NCBI GenBank assembly: GCA_030682255.1
Contig: JAUXOK010000023.1
Coordinates: 124,001-188,000, forward strand
Length of the DNA: 64,000 nucleotides
From: Bacteroidota bacterium
Lineage (GTDB): Bacteria > Bacteroidota > Bacteroidia > NS11-12g > UBA955
Direction: 5' to 3'
Part shown: one piece after another, positions 27,338-35,154 of the stretch
How the letters are laid out: each line of letters begins with the position of its first letter
How positions within the stretch are numbered: the first letter of the stretch is position 1
Notes under the pieces: generated by a model
Told to the model about the DNA's origin: nothing
Seen by the model: the letters and a program-made list of their open reading frames with translations, nothing else
Databases searched by the model: none
Program-made: the position numbers and the translations under genes

Positions 27338-28000
27338 TTAAAAATCCCAAACCGCGTAATAGTTTATTGGTTTTATTTTGGGTGATTTTGGTGGTGTTTG
27401 AAAAGATACTTTGAAATTAGTATTATTCTTTTCAACCAAGATTAAAATTTTACTAAGCCCTTTTAAATATTTTTTTTCAGTTTTCACTTTTCTGTATATT
27501 TCATATTTATTTGGTCTTGATACACATGTACAATGTATTCTCAATTCTTTTTCGTAAGCAATGGTTTGTATAAGATTTGAAGTTTCAAAAATCCTTTTCT
27601 TTTGCCAAAAAAACTCTTCATCATAAACCCTTTTTTTATCAACATTTAAAAATGGGTGATAAAAATCTGTTGTATTGATAGTTTTATTATTCCTAAGAAT
27701 TCTAAATGCAGTAGTATCTCCATTTTTAAAATAAAATTCTGTGATGTGATTAAAATTATTATAATTTATCAATTCATAAAACGCATAATCATAACTTAAA
27801 GTGTCCATGCGTTTCATTGCGCTATCTGAAAAATTTTCAACCATTTTTTTGAAAGTAACTTTTTGTTTGTTACTTGTTTTGATGGAATCTAATTTTGTGA
27901 CAATAAAGTTTAAAGTGGCATCTGTTTTAATATTAGATTGACTGCTATATAAAACTCCAATCAATAAAATAACGACTGTATTTTGGATGCTTTTTTTCAT
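27338..28000 (-). CDS. Secreted hypothetical protein inside repeat-flanked cassette
   Basis: With the ATG at 28000 the protein has 220 residues: a signal peptide (MKKSIQNTVVILLIGVLYSS) and a soluble domain with mixed charge and few recognisable motifs. The longer frame starts at 28021 and adds seven residues. It has its own promoter at 28036-28067. Perfect 97 bp copies of the radA 3' end flank it, so it was probably gained as a one-gene insertion. Function is unknown; it lacks a T9SS domain. Confidence 0.6.
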   Translation of the reverse strand: MKKSIQNTVVILLIGVLYSSQSNIKTDATLNFIVTKLDSIKTSNKQKVTFKKMVENFSDSAMKRMDTLSYDYAFYELINYNNFNHITEFYFKNGDTTAFRILRNNKTINTTDFYHPFLNVDKKRVYDEEFFWQKKRIFETSNLIQTIAYEKELRIHCTCVSRPNKYEIYRKVKTEKKYLKGLSKILILVEKNNTNFKVSFQTPPKSPKIKPINYYAVWDF

Positions 28001-28035
28001 GTATCTAAGAATAATTTTCACTTTTTGTAGTTATT

Positions 28036-28067
28036 CAAAAGTACTCAATGTGATTATCGAAAACAAA
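28036..28067 (-). promoter_or_regulatory. Promoter of the cassette gene
   Basis: On the minus strand: TTTG (28064-28067), a 20 nt spacer, then TACTTTTG (28036-28043), an excellent match to the Bacteroidota consensus. It lies immediately after the radA stop codon and 35 nt before the ATG at 28000, so the cassette gene does not need read-through from radA. Confidence 0.65.
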
Positions 28068-28068
28068 A

Positions 28069-28165
28069 TCACCCAAACAAATACTCAAAAGCTTCTTCTA
28101 TTTTACCAATTTGAATGATTTTTATTTTGGCGTTTTTGGTGTCTATACCTTTGTTGTATTTGGAG
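28069..28165. repeat. 97 bp direct repeat, copy 2 (radA 3' end)
   Basis: This copy starts exactly at the radA stop codon (tca on the plus strand) and covers its last 32 codons. All 97 bases match 27220-27316; after it the two sequences diverge abruptly on both sides. Confidence 0.95.
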
Positions 28166-29430
28166 ACCATCATTTCTTTAAAACCTAGTTTTTGTGCTTC
28201 GGATATGCGCTGTTCAATTCTTGAAACTGCCCTCACCTCGCCACTTAATCCTATTTCAGCAGAAAAAGCTATTTCAGAAGAAATGGTCATGTTTTGATAA
28301 GAGGATAAAATGGCGCAAACAATTCCCAAATCTAAACCGGGGTCTTCTAATTTCATGCCACCTGCAATATTGATAAAAACATCTTTTGCCACCAATTGAA
28401 ATCCACATCTTTTTTCTAATACGGCCAACAACATACTTAATCTTCTTAAATCAAACCCGTTGCTAGTGCGCTGTGGTGTACCATATACTGCCGAACTTAC
28501 CAACGCCTGTGTTTCTAATAAAATGGGTCTGATGCCCTCCACAGCACAACTGATAGTGATACCGCTAAGTAGTTCTTCCCTTTCCGAAATCAAAATCTCT
28601 GAAGGGTTATCTATTTCTCTTAATCCATCGCCTCGCATTTCGTATATACCAATTTCGCTTGCCGATCCAAATCTGTTTTTGAGGGTGCGTAAAATCCTGT
28701 AGTTATAATGTCGGTCGCCCTCAAATTGCAAAACAGTGTCTACCATGTGTTCCAAAACCTTAGGTCCTGCAATGTTGCCGTCTTTATTAATATGCCCAAT
28801 TAAAAACACTGGTACACCAGTTTCTTTAGCAAAACGCAACAATTCAGCAGTAGACTCTTTGATTTGACTGATGCTACCAGGTGGAGAATCAATGTTTTCG
28901 CTTGATAGGGTTTGCACAGAATCTACAATTAAAACCTCTGGTTGATGTTTGCCCAAATAACTTAACAAATTACTTAAAGAGGTTTCGCACATCACATAGC
29001 AGTTTTCATTTTTGATGCCTATACGTTCAGCCCTCATTTTTATTTGAGATTCACTTTCTTCGCCAGAAATATAAAGCACTTCTTTGTTGATTTGCAATGC
29101 CAATTGAAGCAAAAGCGTAGATTTTCCAATACCCGGTTCGCCACCGATTAATATGATAGACCCCGAAACCAAACCGCCACCTAATACTCTGTTTAATTCA
29201 TTATCTGGCAATAAGATTCTCTCTTCATTGCCTTTTTCAATATCTTGCATTTTGGTAGCTTCGATACTGGCTTTTTTAGTTCGTCCCCACAGAACTTTAG
29301 AATGGTCGTCTTTTTTAACAATTTCTTCCGAAAAAGTATTCCATTCTTCGCACGAAGGACATTTCCCCAACCACTTAGAAGCAGAGTGACCACAATTCTT
29401 GCAAAAATACTTAATTTGTTGTTTTGTCAT
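28069..29430 (-). CDS. radA: DNA repair protein RadA
   Basis: RadA is a RecA-like DnaB-type helicase that processes recombination intermediates. The N-terminal zinc finger CKNCGHSASKWLGKCPSC, the Walker A motif GGEPGIGKST and the RadA-specific KNRFG motif are present. The C-terminal Lon-protease-like domain (about 270-450, no catalytic Ser-Lys pair expected) is complete. Length (453) is normal. Its 3' end is duplicated downstream (27220-27316). Confidence 0.96.
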   Translation of the reverse strand: MTKQQIKYFCKNCGHSASKWLGKCPSCEEWNTFSEEIVKKDDHSKVLWGRTKKASIEATKMQDIEKGNEERILLPDNELNRVLGGGLVSGSIILIGGEPGIGKSTLLLQLALQINKEVLYISGEESESQIKMRAERIGIKNENCYVMCETSLSNLLSYLGKHQPEVLIVDSVQTLSSENIDSPPGSISQIKESTAELLRFAKETGVPVFLIGHINKDGNIAGPKVLEHMVDTVLQFEGDRHYNYRILRTLKNRFGSASEIGIYEMRGDGLREIDNPSEILISEREELLSGITISCAVEGIRPILLETQALVSSAVYGTPQRTSNGFDLRRLSMLLAVLEKRCGFQLVAKDVFINIAGGMKLEDPGLDLGIVCAILSSYQNMTISSEIAFSAEIGLSGEVRAVSRIEQRISEAQKLGFKEMMVSKYNKGIDTKNAKIKIIQIGKIEEAFEYLFG

Positions 29431-29520
29431 TTTAACGTCACAAATTAAAGCTTTTATAATAAAAAGGGCACTAAAAAAGTTAAATAAAATAAAAAATCAA
29501 AGATTTAACCAAGATTTAAT

Positions 29521-29549
29521 TTTGATTGTAAATAATTTTGATATTTTTG
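29521..29549 (+). promoter_or_regulatory. Promoter of the ExbB/ExbD operon
   Basis: TTTG (29521-29524), a 17 nt spacer and TATTTTTG (29542-29549) give a good Bacteroidota promoter, 30 nt before the ATG at 29580. Confidence 0.6.
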
Positions 29550-29579
29550 CAGTCTCAATAATTAGATAAATTCAAAAAA

Positions 29580-30452
29580 ATGAACACAAAGTATCACAAA
29601 CTCCCAAACAGTTTTAAAATTGTGGCTAAAAAATTATTCGCTTTAATCTTAGGTTTTAGCATTTTAACTAGCAACTTAACATTAATTGCACAAACAGAAC
29701 CAGCACCTACAGCAACTGCTTCTGAAGCTCCAGATTCAAGCAATGTGAATGAAGAAGAAGGTGCTACATCAGAAACTCCTGCAGCAGACGCTCCGATAGA
29801 AACAAAAGCAGAAAAACCAAGTGGACACCAGGTTATCAAAAACAAATTCATCGAAGGTGATCCAGTTTGGATGTCTCCGGTATTAATTTGTTTGTTAATT
29901 GGTTTAGCTATCATCATCGAAAGAATCATATCTTTGTTCTTGATGGGCATCAATACTCAAAAATTTGTTGAAAGAGTAGAAGATATATTAAAAACCAAAG
30001 GTGTTGAAGCAGCAAAAGAAGAATGCAGAAACACTAAAGGTCCAATCGCTAGTATCTACTACCAAGGTTTAGACAGAGTTGATGAAGGCATTGACAAAGT
30101 AGAAGCTGCTGTTCAATCTTATGGTTCAGTACAAATGGGACAATTGGAAAAAGGCATGGTTTGGATTTCATTGTTTATAGCCTTGGCACCGATGTTAGGA
30201 TTCTTAGGAACAGTTATTGGTATGATTGCAGCATTTGATATGATTGCCGCAGCCGGTGATATCTCTCCAACGATTGTAGCAAGTGGTATTAAAATAGCCT
30301 TGTTAACAACTGTTGCTGGTTTGATAGTTGCGATTATTCTTCAAATATTTTATAATTTAATTTTATCTAAAATTGACTCAATAGCGAATGAAATGGAAGA
30401 AGCTTCAATTTCTTTGACTGATATGTTAATCAAAAATAAAATTACAAAGTAA
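29580..30452 (+). CDS. exbB: MotA/TolQ/ExbB proton-channel protein
   Basis: An inner-membrane proton channel subunit that powers TonB- or Tol-type envelope machines. An N-terminal hydrophobic segment and a low-complexity Ala/Pro/Glu linker (about 38-85) precede three helices: PVLICLLIGLAIIIERI, the GMVWISLFIALAPMLGFLGTVIGMI helix, and the last helix at KIALLTTVAGLIVAIIL. The long charged N-terminal extension is seen in Bacteroidota homologues. First gene of a four-gene operon. Confidence 0.9.
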   Translation: MNTKYHKLPNSFKIVAKKLFALILGFSILTSNLTLIAQTEPAPTATASEAPDSSNVNEEEGATSETPAADAPIETKAEKPSGHQVIKNKFIEGDPVWMSPVLICLLIGLAIIIERIISLFLMGINTQKFVERVEDILKTKGVEAAKEECRNTKGPIASIYYQGLDRVDEGIDKVEAAVQSYGSVQMGQLEKGMVWISLFIALAPMLGFLGTVIGMIAAFDMIAAAGDISPTIVASGIKIALLTTVAGLIVAIILQIFYNLILSKIDSIANEMEEASISLTDMLIKNKITK

Positions 30453-30461
30453 TTCCCCGAT

Positions 30462-30890
30462 ATGAATAAACTATCTAAAAATATATTCTACGGCATCACC
30501 ATCGGCTTGTCTGTATTGTTTGTTGGTATGATATTATTCTCTGGCAAAAATTCAGTAAGTGGACCAGTTAGTATGGGTTTAACCTTGATGTATATCCTAA
30601 TGATATTAGGTTTAATGGTTGCAGTTGCTTTAGCTATAAAAGGTTTAGTTGATAAACCAAAATCAGCAATTACTGTAAGTATTGGTGTTGGTGTTCTTTT
30701 GATTTTAATACTTATTGGCTATTTTGCAGACGACCACACCTTAAAACCAAAATGGGTAGATTATGGCGTTTCTACTAAAGGTTATTCAGGGTTAATTGGC
30801 GGTAGTTTAATTGCTACTTGGATTATTCTAGCTGGTGCAGTTGGACTCACATTATTTGCCTCTCTGAGAGATTTCATTAAAAAATTATAA
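30462..30890 (+). CDS. Small integral membrane protein between ExbB and ExbD
   Basis: The 142-residue protein has four hydrophobic helices (about 10-26, 35-62, 70-90, 112-135) and a short charged loop. It lies 9 bases after exbB and 3 bases before the first exbD, so it is surely part of the operon. I do not recognise a named family. Its position suggests an accessory subunit of this energy-transducing complex. Confidence 0.7.
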   Translation: MNKLSKNIFYGITIGLSVLFVGMILFSGKNSVSGPVSMGLTLMYILMILGLMVAVALAIKGLVDKPKSAITVSIGVGVLLILILIGYFADDHTLKPKWVDYGVSTKGYSGLIGGSLIATWIILAGAVGLTLFASLRDFIKKL

Positions 30891-30893
30891 TTC

Positions 30894-31451
30894 ATGGCTC
30901 GCAAATCAAGAAATTTACCAGAAATTAATGCAGGTTCGATGGCAGATATTGCCTTCTTGCTCCTTATTTTCTTCTTGGTAACAACCAGTATTGACAGTGA
31001 CAAAGGTATTCCAATCAAGTTACCCCCAAAATTAGATCCTAATCAACCACCACCACCAACCATTAAAGCCAGAAATGTATATGAAGTTTTAATTAACTCC
31101 AATAATCAATTACTCGTTGAGAACAACTGGATGGATATGTCAAATTTAACAGAAAGTACCAAAAAATTTATTACCAATTATGGTGCTAATCCTGATTTAA
31201 GCGAAAATCCAGACAAAGCAGTTGTTTCTTTAAAAAACGACAAAGGCACTTCTTATGGTGCTTACATCATGGTTCAAAATGAATTGAAACGTGCATACAA
31301 CGAATTGAGAGACGATTATGCTCAAGAAAAATTTGGTAAAAATTATTCAGACCTTCCAAAAGGTGGTAAACAACAACAAGAAGTAGCTAAGAAATATCCT
31401 CAAAAGATTTCGGAAGCAGAACCAGAAGATGCATTTAACACAAAAGATTAA
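30894..31451 (+). CDS. exbD: ExbD/TolR biopolymer transport protein (first copy)
   Basis: A single N-terminal helix holds the key Asp in GSMADIAFLLLIFFLVTTSI, which takes part in proton flow with ExbB. The periplasmic domain (about 50-145) has the usual ExbD fold. The tail (about 146-185) is Lys/Glu-rich. It differs clearly from the second copy, so a heteromeric ExbD pair is likely. Confidence 0.9.
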   Translation: MARKSRNLPEINAGSMADIAFLLLIFFLVTTSIDSDKGIPIKLPPKLDPNQPPPPTIKARNVYEVLINSNNQLLVENNWMDMSNLTESTKKFITNYGANPDLSENPDKAVVSLKNDKGTSYGAYIMVQNELKRAYNELRDDYAQEKFGKNYSDLPKGGKQQQEVAKKYPQKISEAEPEDAFNTKD

Positions 31452-31461
31452 GAATTAAGAC

Positions 31462-31935
31462 ATGGCAAATTTTAAAAAAAAGGATGGTAGCGGATCTCAA
31501 AGTATCAACACGGCTTCGTTGCCAGATATCGTTTTTATGTTATTGTTTTTCTTCATGGTTGTAACTAAAATGAAGGACCAAGAGGTAAAAGTAAAAATAT
31601 CTGTTCCGGTAGCAACTGAAGTGGCGACTCTAGAAAACAAACAAGTTGTAACATACTTATACATCGGAAAACCAAAACAACCAGAAATATACGGCACAGG
31701 AACACGTCTTCAGTTGAATGATGCATTCAAAGACCCACAATCTATTCCTGTTTGGGTAGAAGAAGAGAAAAAACGTTTACCAACTAACCTTTCGCCTTTA
31801 TTTACTGTTTCTATCAAAGCTGACAGAGATATTAAAATGGGTATAGTATCTGATGTAAAACAAGGTTTAAGAGAAGCCAATGCCTTAAAAATTGTGTATT
31901 CAACTAATAAAGGGCTTGTTAAGTCTCGCGATTAA
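31462..31935 (+). CDS. exbD: ExbD/TolR biopolymer transport protein (second copy)
   Basis: The helix with the channel Asp reads NTASLPDIVFMLLFFFMVV. The periplasmic part includes VSIKADRDIKMGIVSDVKQGLREANALKIVYST, typical of ExbD/TolR dimers. It follows the first ExbD by 10 bases and is the last gene of the operon, closed by a terminator at 31956-31986. Confidence 0.92.
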   Translation: MANFKKKDGSGSQSINTASLPDIVFMLLFFFMVVTKMKDQEVKVKISVPVATEVATLENKQVVTYLYIGKPKQPEIYGTGTRLQLNDAFKDPQSIPVWVEEEKKRLPTNLSPLFTVSIKADRDIKMGIVSDVKQGLREANALKIVYSTNKGLVKSRD

Positions 31936-31955
31936 ACGCTCAACATATTAAAATT

Positions 31956-31986
31956 AAAAAAAGACCTTTTTAAGGTCTTTTTTTTT
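31956..31986 (+). terminator. Rho-independent terminator of the ExbB/ExbD operon
   Basis: AAAAAAAGACCTT pairs with AAGGTCTTTTTTT around a minimal loop, followed by a T tract, 21 bases after the second exbD stop. Confidence 0.85.
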
Positions 31987-32002
31987 GTTTTTTATCGAAA
32001 CG

Positions 32003-32036
32003 TTGTATCTGACAATTAAATAATTACTTATGTTTG
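32003..32036 (+). promoter_or_regulatory. Promoter of the PspC gene pair
   Basis: TTG (32003-32005), a 23 nt spacer, then TATGTTTG (32029-32036). The box ends 7 nt before the ATG at 32044, so the start at 32038 would lie before transcription begins. The mRNA should be almost leaderless. Confidence 0.5.
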
Positions 32037-32043
32037 TATGGTT

Positions 32044-32490
32044 ATGAATCAAAAAAAGTTTGAAAGACTCCGAACTAATAGAGTTATTGGTGGCGTTTGT
32101 AGCGGATTGGGTCAATATTTTAATTTAGACCCCATCATATTTAGATTTACTTTTATTGCCTTGCTTTTGGCAGGTGGTAGTAGTATTTTTATCTATTTGT
32201 TGTTATTGATTATTATTCCAAATGAACCTTATGTGATTCTAAGTAAAAACGAAGCAGAAACAGCAAAACCCATGCAAGATTCAACCATTAATGTTACACA
32301 TTTGCCAGAACAAACACAAGACAGTACTAATTTGCTATTTGGATTAATTCTAATTGCAGGTGGGGTAATGCTCTTGTTGCATAATTTGGTGCCTTATTTT
32401 AGAATGGAGAAGCTTTGGCCAGCCATTTTGATGATAGTGGGCATTGGATTGATATTTCAAAAGAAAACACCTAAAAACCAATCCTTATAA
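32044..32490 (+). CDS. PspC-domain membrane protein
   Basis: The N-terminal ~60 residues are a PspC domain: KKFERLRTNRVIGGVCSGLGQYF, then DPIIFRFTFIALLLAGGSSIFIYLLLLIIIP. Two more C-terminal helices (about 98-145) resemble the LiaF-like DUF5668 segment. PspC proteins sense or modulate membrane stress. The start at 32044 is favoured by the promoter. It is coupled to the next gene by 2 bases. Confidence 0.85.
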   Translation: MNQKKFERLRTNRVIGGVCSGLGQYFNLDPIIFRFTFIALLLAGGSSIFIYLLLLIIIPNEPYVILSKNEAETAKPMQDSTINVTHLPEQTQDSTNLLFGLILIAGGVMLLLHNLVPYFRMEKLWPAILMIVGIGLIFQKKTPKNQSL

Positions 32491-32492
32491 TT

Positions 32493-32750
32493 ATGAATCA
32501 GAAAAACATTACAGCAGGACTTATCTTAACGCTATTGGGCGCTATTCTTTTATTACGCAATTTTGATTTATTAAATATCAATTGGAGTGTCATCATTAAA
32601 TTCTGGCCCCTTTTGCTGATTTATGCAGGTTTGTCTATTCTTTATACCCACAAAAAAGGTTGGTTAGTCCCCTTAGCCATGTTGTTAATCACCATCACAT
32701 CCGTTTTGTTGTATATTTTGTTCAAAGAACAAAGTTTCATGATGCTTTAA
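32493..32750 (+). CDS. Small LiaF-like (DUF5668) membrane protein
   Basis: The 85-residue protein has three hydrophobic helices. ITAGLILTLLGAILLLRN and FWPLLLIYAGLSIL match the LiaF transmembrane/DUF5668 pattern, also seen at the end of the preceding PspC protein. It lies 2 bases after that gene. The pair likely acts in envelope-stress sensing; this is inferred. Confidence 0.65.
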   Translation: MNQKNITAGLILTLLGAILLLRNFDLLNINWSVIIKFWPLLLIYAGLSILYTHKKGWLVPLAMLLITITSVLLYILFKEQSFMML

Positions 32751-32787
32751 AGACTAAAAAATTCAGCGTTTAGATTTTATTATCCTT

Positions 32788-33060
32788 TTAATTTTTATCG
32801 TTTACTTTTTTATCAAGTTCAGGTGTTGCTATAATTTTTGACATAAATTCAATTGAACCATTCGTTTTTGATATTCTTATTGCCCATAGCATGCCAAATA
32901 TAAGTCCTAAAATTGCAACAGAAATTCCGATAATTAGATTTGTTTTTGACGGATTGGAATAATACACCAAAGCACCAAAAAATATTCCAATAAGCATGGG
33001 CGAAGTTGCAATTTGCAGCCATCCTATTGCTTCTGTTATGAATTTGAGTAATTTTATCAT
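32788..33060 (-). CDS. Small two-helix membrane protein
   Basis: The 90-residue protein has two hydrophobic helices (about 14-33 and 42-62) and a short charged tail (PELDKKVNDKN). No family is recognised. It lies 53 bases upstream of the beta-propeller cargo gene 3' end and is convergent with the PspC pair. Confidence 0.5.
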   Translation of the reverse strand: MIKLLKFITEAIGWLQIATSPMLIGIFFGALVYYSNPSKTNLIIGISVAILGLIFGMLWAIRISKTNGSIEFMSKIIATPELDKKVNDKN

Positions 33061-33113
33061 TTTTTAATTATGCAGATAATGAACTTGGATTAGAAAAGCC
33101 TTATTTGGTCTTC

Positions 33114-34976
33114 CTATTGCTTAATTAACTTCACAGATCTTGTTGCTGTTTTAGTTTTGATATGTATAGTATATATACCATTGGCAAGTTCTGATACATC
33201 AATGGTTGCATTTTGGTTTACAATGTCATTTAAAATAGTTTTACCCATAAAATCCATAATGCTTAATTGAGCAGTTTCAGAGTTTAGTTCAATATTCAAT
33301 AAATTAGAAACTGGATTAGGATACACTTTAATTTCATCTTGCAACATATTATAATTTTCCACATTCAAATTCTTTGCACTTGCAGATATTGCAAAAGTAT
33401 AAGCCGGTTTAGAAGTATCGTTGCTATTAATGGTAATAGTTGCATTTCTTACACCAGTATTTGATGTATTAAAAGTAACTGTAAACATGGCACTATCACC
33501 TTCATTAACTACAGTTGGCATACCGCTTAAAGTAAAATCAGCTGCATGGGTTCCTGTTACGGTACTGCCGGTTATTTTTAGGGTATCAGTGCCAAAATTA
33601 TTTATTTTATAACTTCGTTTAGTTCCGTTATTTACTATGCCAAAGTTAGTGCTGTCTGCTATTTTAGCGGTTACATTTCTATTAGCAATGCTTAGATTAT
33701 TTCCTTTTAAGTTGATTTTAGGAACAGAATAGGTTAATTTGTAAACCCTTACATGGCCTCTAGCTAAGCCACCACCAGCATTTCCATATGCTCCAATTGC
33801 CACCGTTAATCCATCAGAAGACAAAGAAAGTGAAATGCCTGATTTGTCATTATCTGCTTCGCCATGTATATCTGTTCCTTGTTTAGTCCAAATGCCACTG
33901 ATATTTTTATAAACCCTTACATGACCCCTTTGTATACCACCACCTGCATTGTTATACGCTCCAATAGCAACTATTAATCCATCTGAAGAAAGAGATAAAG
34001 AATAACCTGAATAGTCATCAATAGCTTCTCCATCAATATCGGATCCTTGTTTTATCCAATTGCCGTTTATAAACTTGTAAACTCTTACATGACCGCTATT
34101 AGAGCCATTTCCAGAGTTATTAATTGCTCCAATCGCCACGATTAAACCATCAGAAGAAAGGGAAACTATCCAGCCTGAATAGTCAAAATTTGCTTCTCCA
34201 TCTATGTCAACTCCTTGTTTAATCCAGTTTCCGTTTACGAACCTGTAAACCCTTACATGGCCTTTTTTTGTTCCAGCACCTGAGTTATAAGGTGCACTAA
34301 TTGCTATTATTAAACCATCGGAAGAAAGAGAAACTGAAAAACCTGATCCATCTGATTCGTATTCACCATCAATATCTTGTCCTTGTTGTATCCAACTTTG
34401 GTTTATCAATTTATATACTCTTACATGCCCACTATTTGAACCATTTCCATCATTCCCATTTGCACCAATAGCTAAAATTAAACCATCAGAAGAAAGAGAT
34501 ACAGCATTACCTGAAAAGTCACTAATAGCTTCGCCATCAATATCTTGTCCTTGTTGTATCCAACTTTGGTTTATCAATTTATATACTCTTACATGTCCAC
34601 TATTTGAACCATTTCCATCGTTATGAGGTGCGCCAATTGCTACAGTTAAACCATCGGAAGATAGTGAAACAGAAAACCCCAAAAAATCATTAATAGCTTC
34701 ACCATCAATATCTGCTCCTTGTTTTAACCATATACCATTAATATTTTTATAAATCCTCACTTGTCCACTATTATTACCATTACCATCGTTATAGTTTGCT
34801 CCAATTGCCACAGTTAATCCATCCGATGAGATTGAGACAGAATTGCCGGAAAAGTCACCATCAGCTTCTCCATCAATATCAATACCTTGCTGTTTCCATT
34901 TGTATTGTCCTTCAACTTTCATGTTATACATGATGAAAATGAACAATAAAATAAATTTTGTGAATATGTTTTTCAT
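33114..34976 (-). CDS. Seven-repeat beta-propeller (FG-GAP-like) protein with T9SS sorting domain
   Basis: The ATG at 34976 gives MKNIFTKF... with a signal peptide; the longer frame from 35030 would bury it. Seven tandem units of 56 residues follow (each with QQGxDIDGEAxxDxSG, SLSSDGLxVAIGA and GHVRVYK), most likely one blade each of a seven-bladed propeller. A CHU-type DUF1573-like/Abnormal-spindle-like domain (about 440-545) precedes the T9SS type A domain (YPNPVSNLLNIEL, MDFMGKTIL, NGIYTIHI). It should be a surface or released protein. Ligand unknown. Confidence 0.82.
   Translation of the reverse strand: MKNIFTKFILLFIFIMYNMKVEGQYKWKQQGIDIDGEADGDFSGNSVSISSDGLTVAIGANYNDGNGNNSGQVRIYKNINGIWLKQGADIDGEAINDFLGFSVSLSSDGLTVAIGAPHNDGNGSNSGHVRVYKLINQSWIQQGQDIDGEAISDFSGNAVSLSSDGLILAIGANGNDGNGSNSGHVRVYKLINQSWIQQGQDIDGEYESDGSGFSVSLSSDGLIIAISAPYNSGAGTKKGHVRVYRFVNGNWIKQGVDIDGEANFDYSGWIVSLSSDGLIVAIGAINNSGNGSNSGHVRVYKFINGNWIKQGSDIDGEAIDDYSGYSLSLSSDGLIVAIGAYNNAGGGIQRGHVRVYKNISGIWTKQGTDIHGEADNDKSGISLSLSSDGLTVAIGAYGNAGGGLARGHVRVYKLTYSVPKINLKGNNLSIANRNVTAKIADSTNFGIVNNGTKRSYKINNFGTDTLKITGSTVTGTHAADFTLSGMPTVVNEGDSAMFTVTFNTSNTGVRNATITINSNDTSKPAYTFAISASAKNLNVENYNMLQDEIKVYPNPVSNLLNIELNSETAQLSIMDFMGKTILNDIVNQNATIDVSELANGIYTIHIKTKTATRSVKLIKQ
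33730..34905. repeat. Seven tandem 168 bp coding repeats
   Basis: The units encode the 56-residue propeller blades. Neighbouring units are very similar at the DNA level; 34366-34451 and 34534-34619 differ by one base in 86. Limits are approximate. Confidence 0.8.
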
Positions 34977-35097
34977 TAGTTGATTTTTTGAAAAGAGTGC
35001 ATCAAATATAATTTTTATTTTAATATTCATAACAAAGAAATTGAAGCCAAAAGAAAATAACCTGTCGAATTTTTACTATAGATTCCATAACGTCACA

Positions 35098-35131
35098 AAA
35101 AAAGCGACCTCCTTTCGAAAGTCGCTTTTTT
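35098..35131 (-). terminator. Terminator after nrdJ
   Basis: An 11 bp stem, AAAAAAGCGAC (35098-35108) with GTCGCTTTTTT (35121-35131), has a 12 nt loop with an internal palindrome CTTTCGAAAG. It lies 24 bases past the nrdJ stop and could work in both directions. Confidence 0.8.
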
Positions 35132-35154
35132 ATTTCAAGTCATCAGTCTATTAA

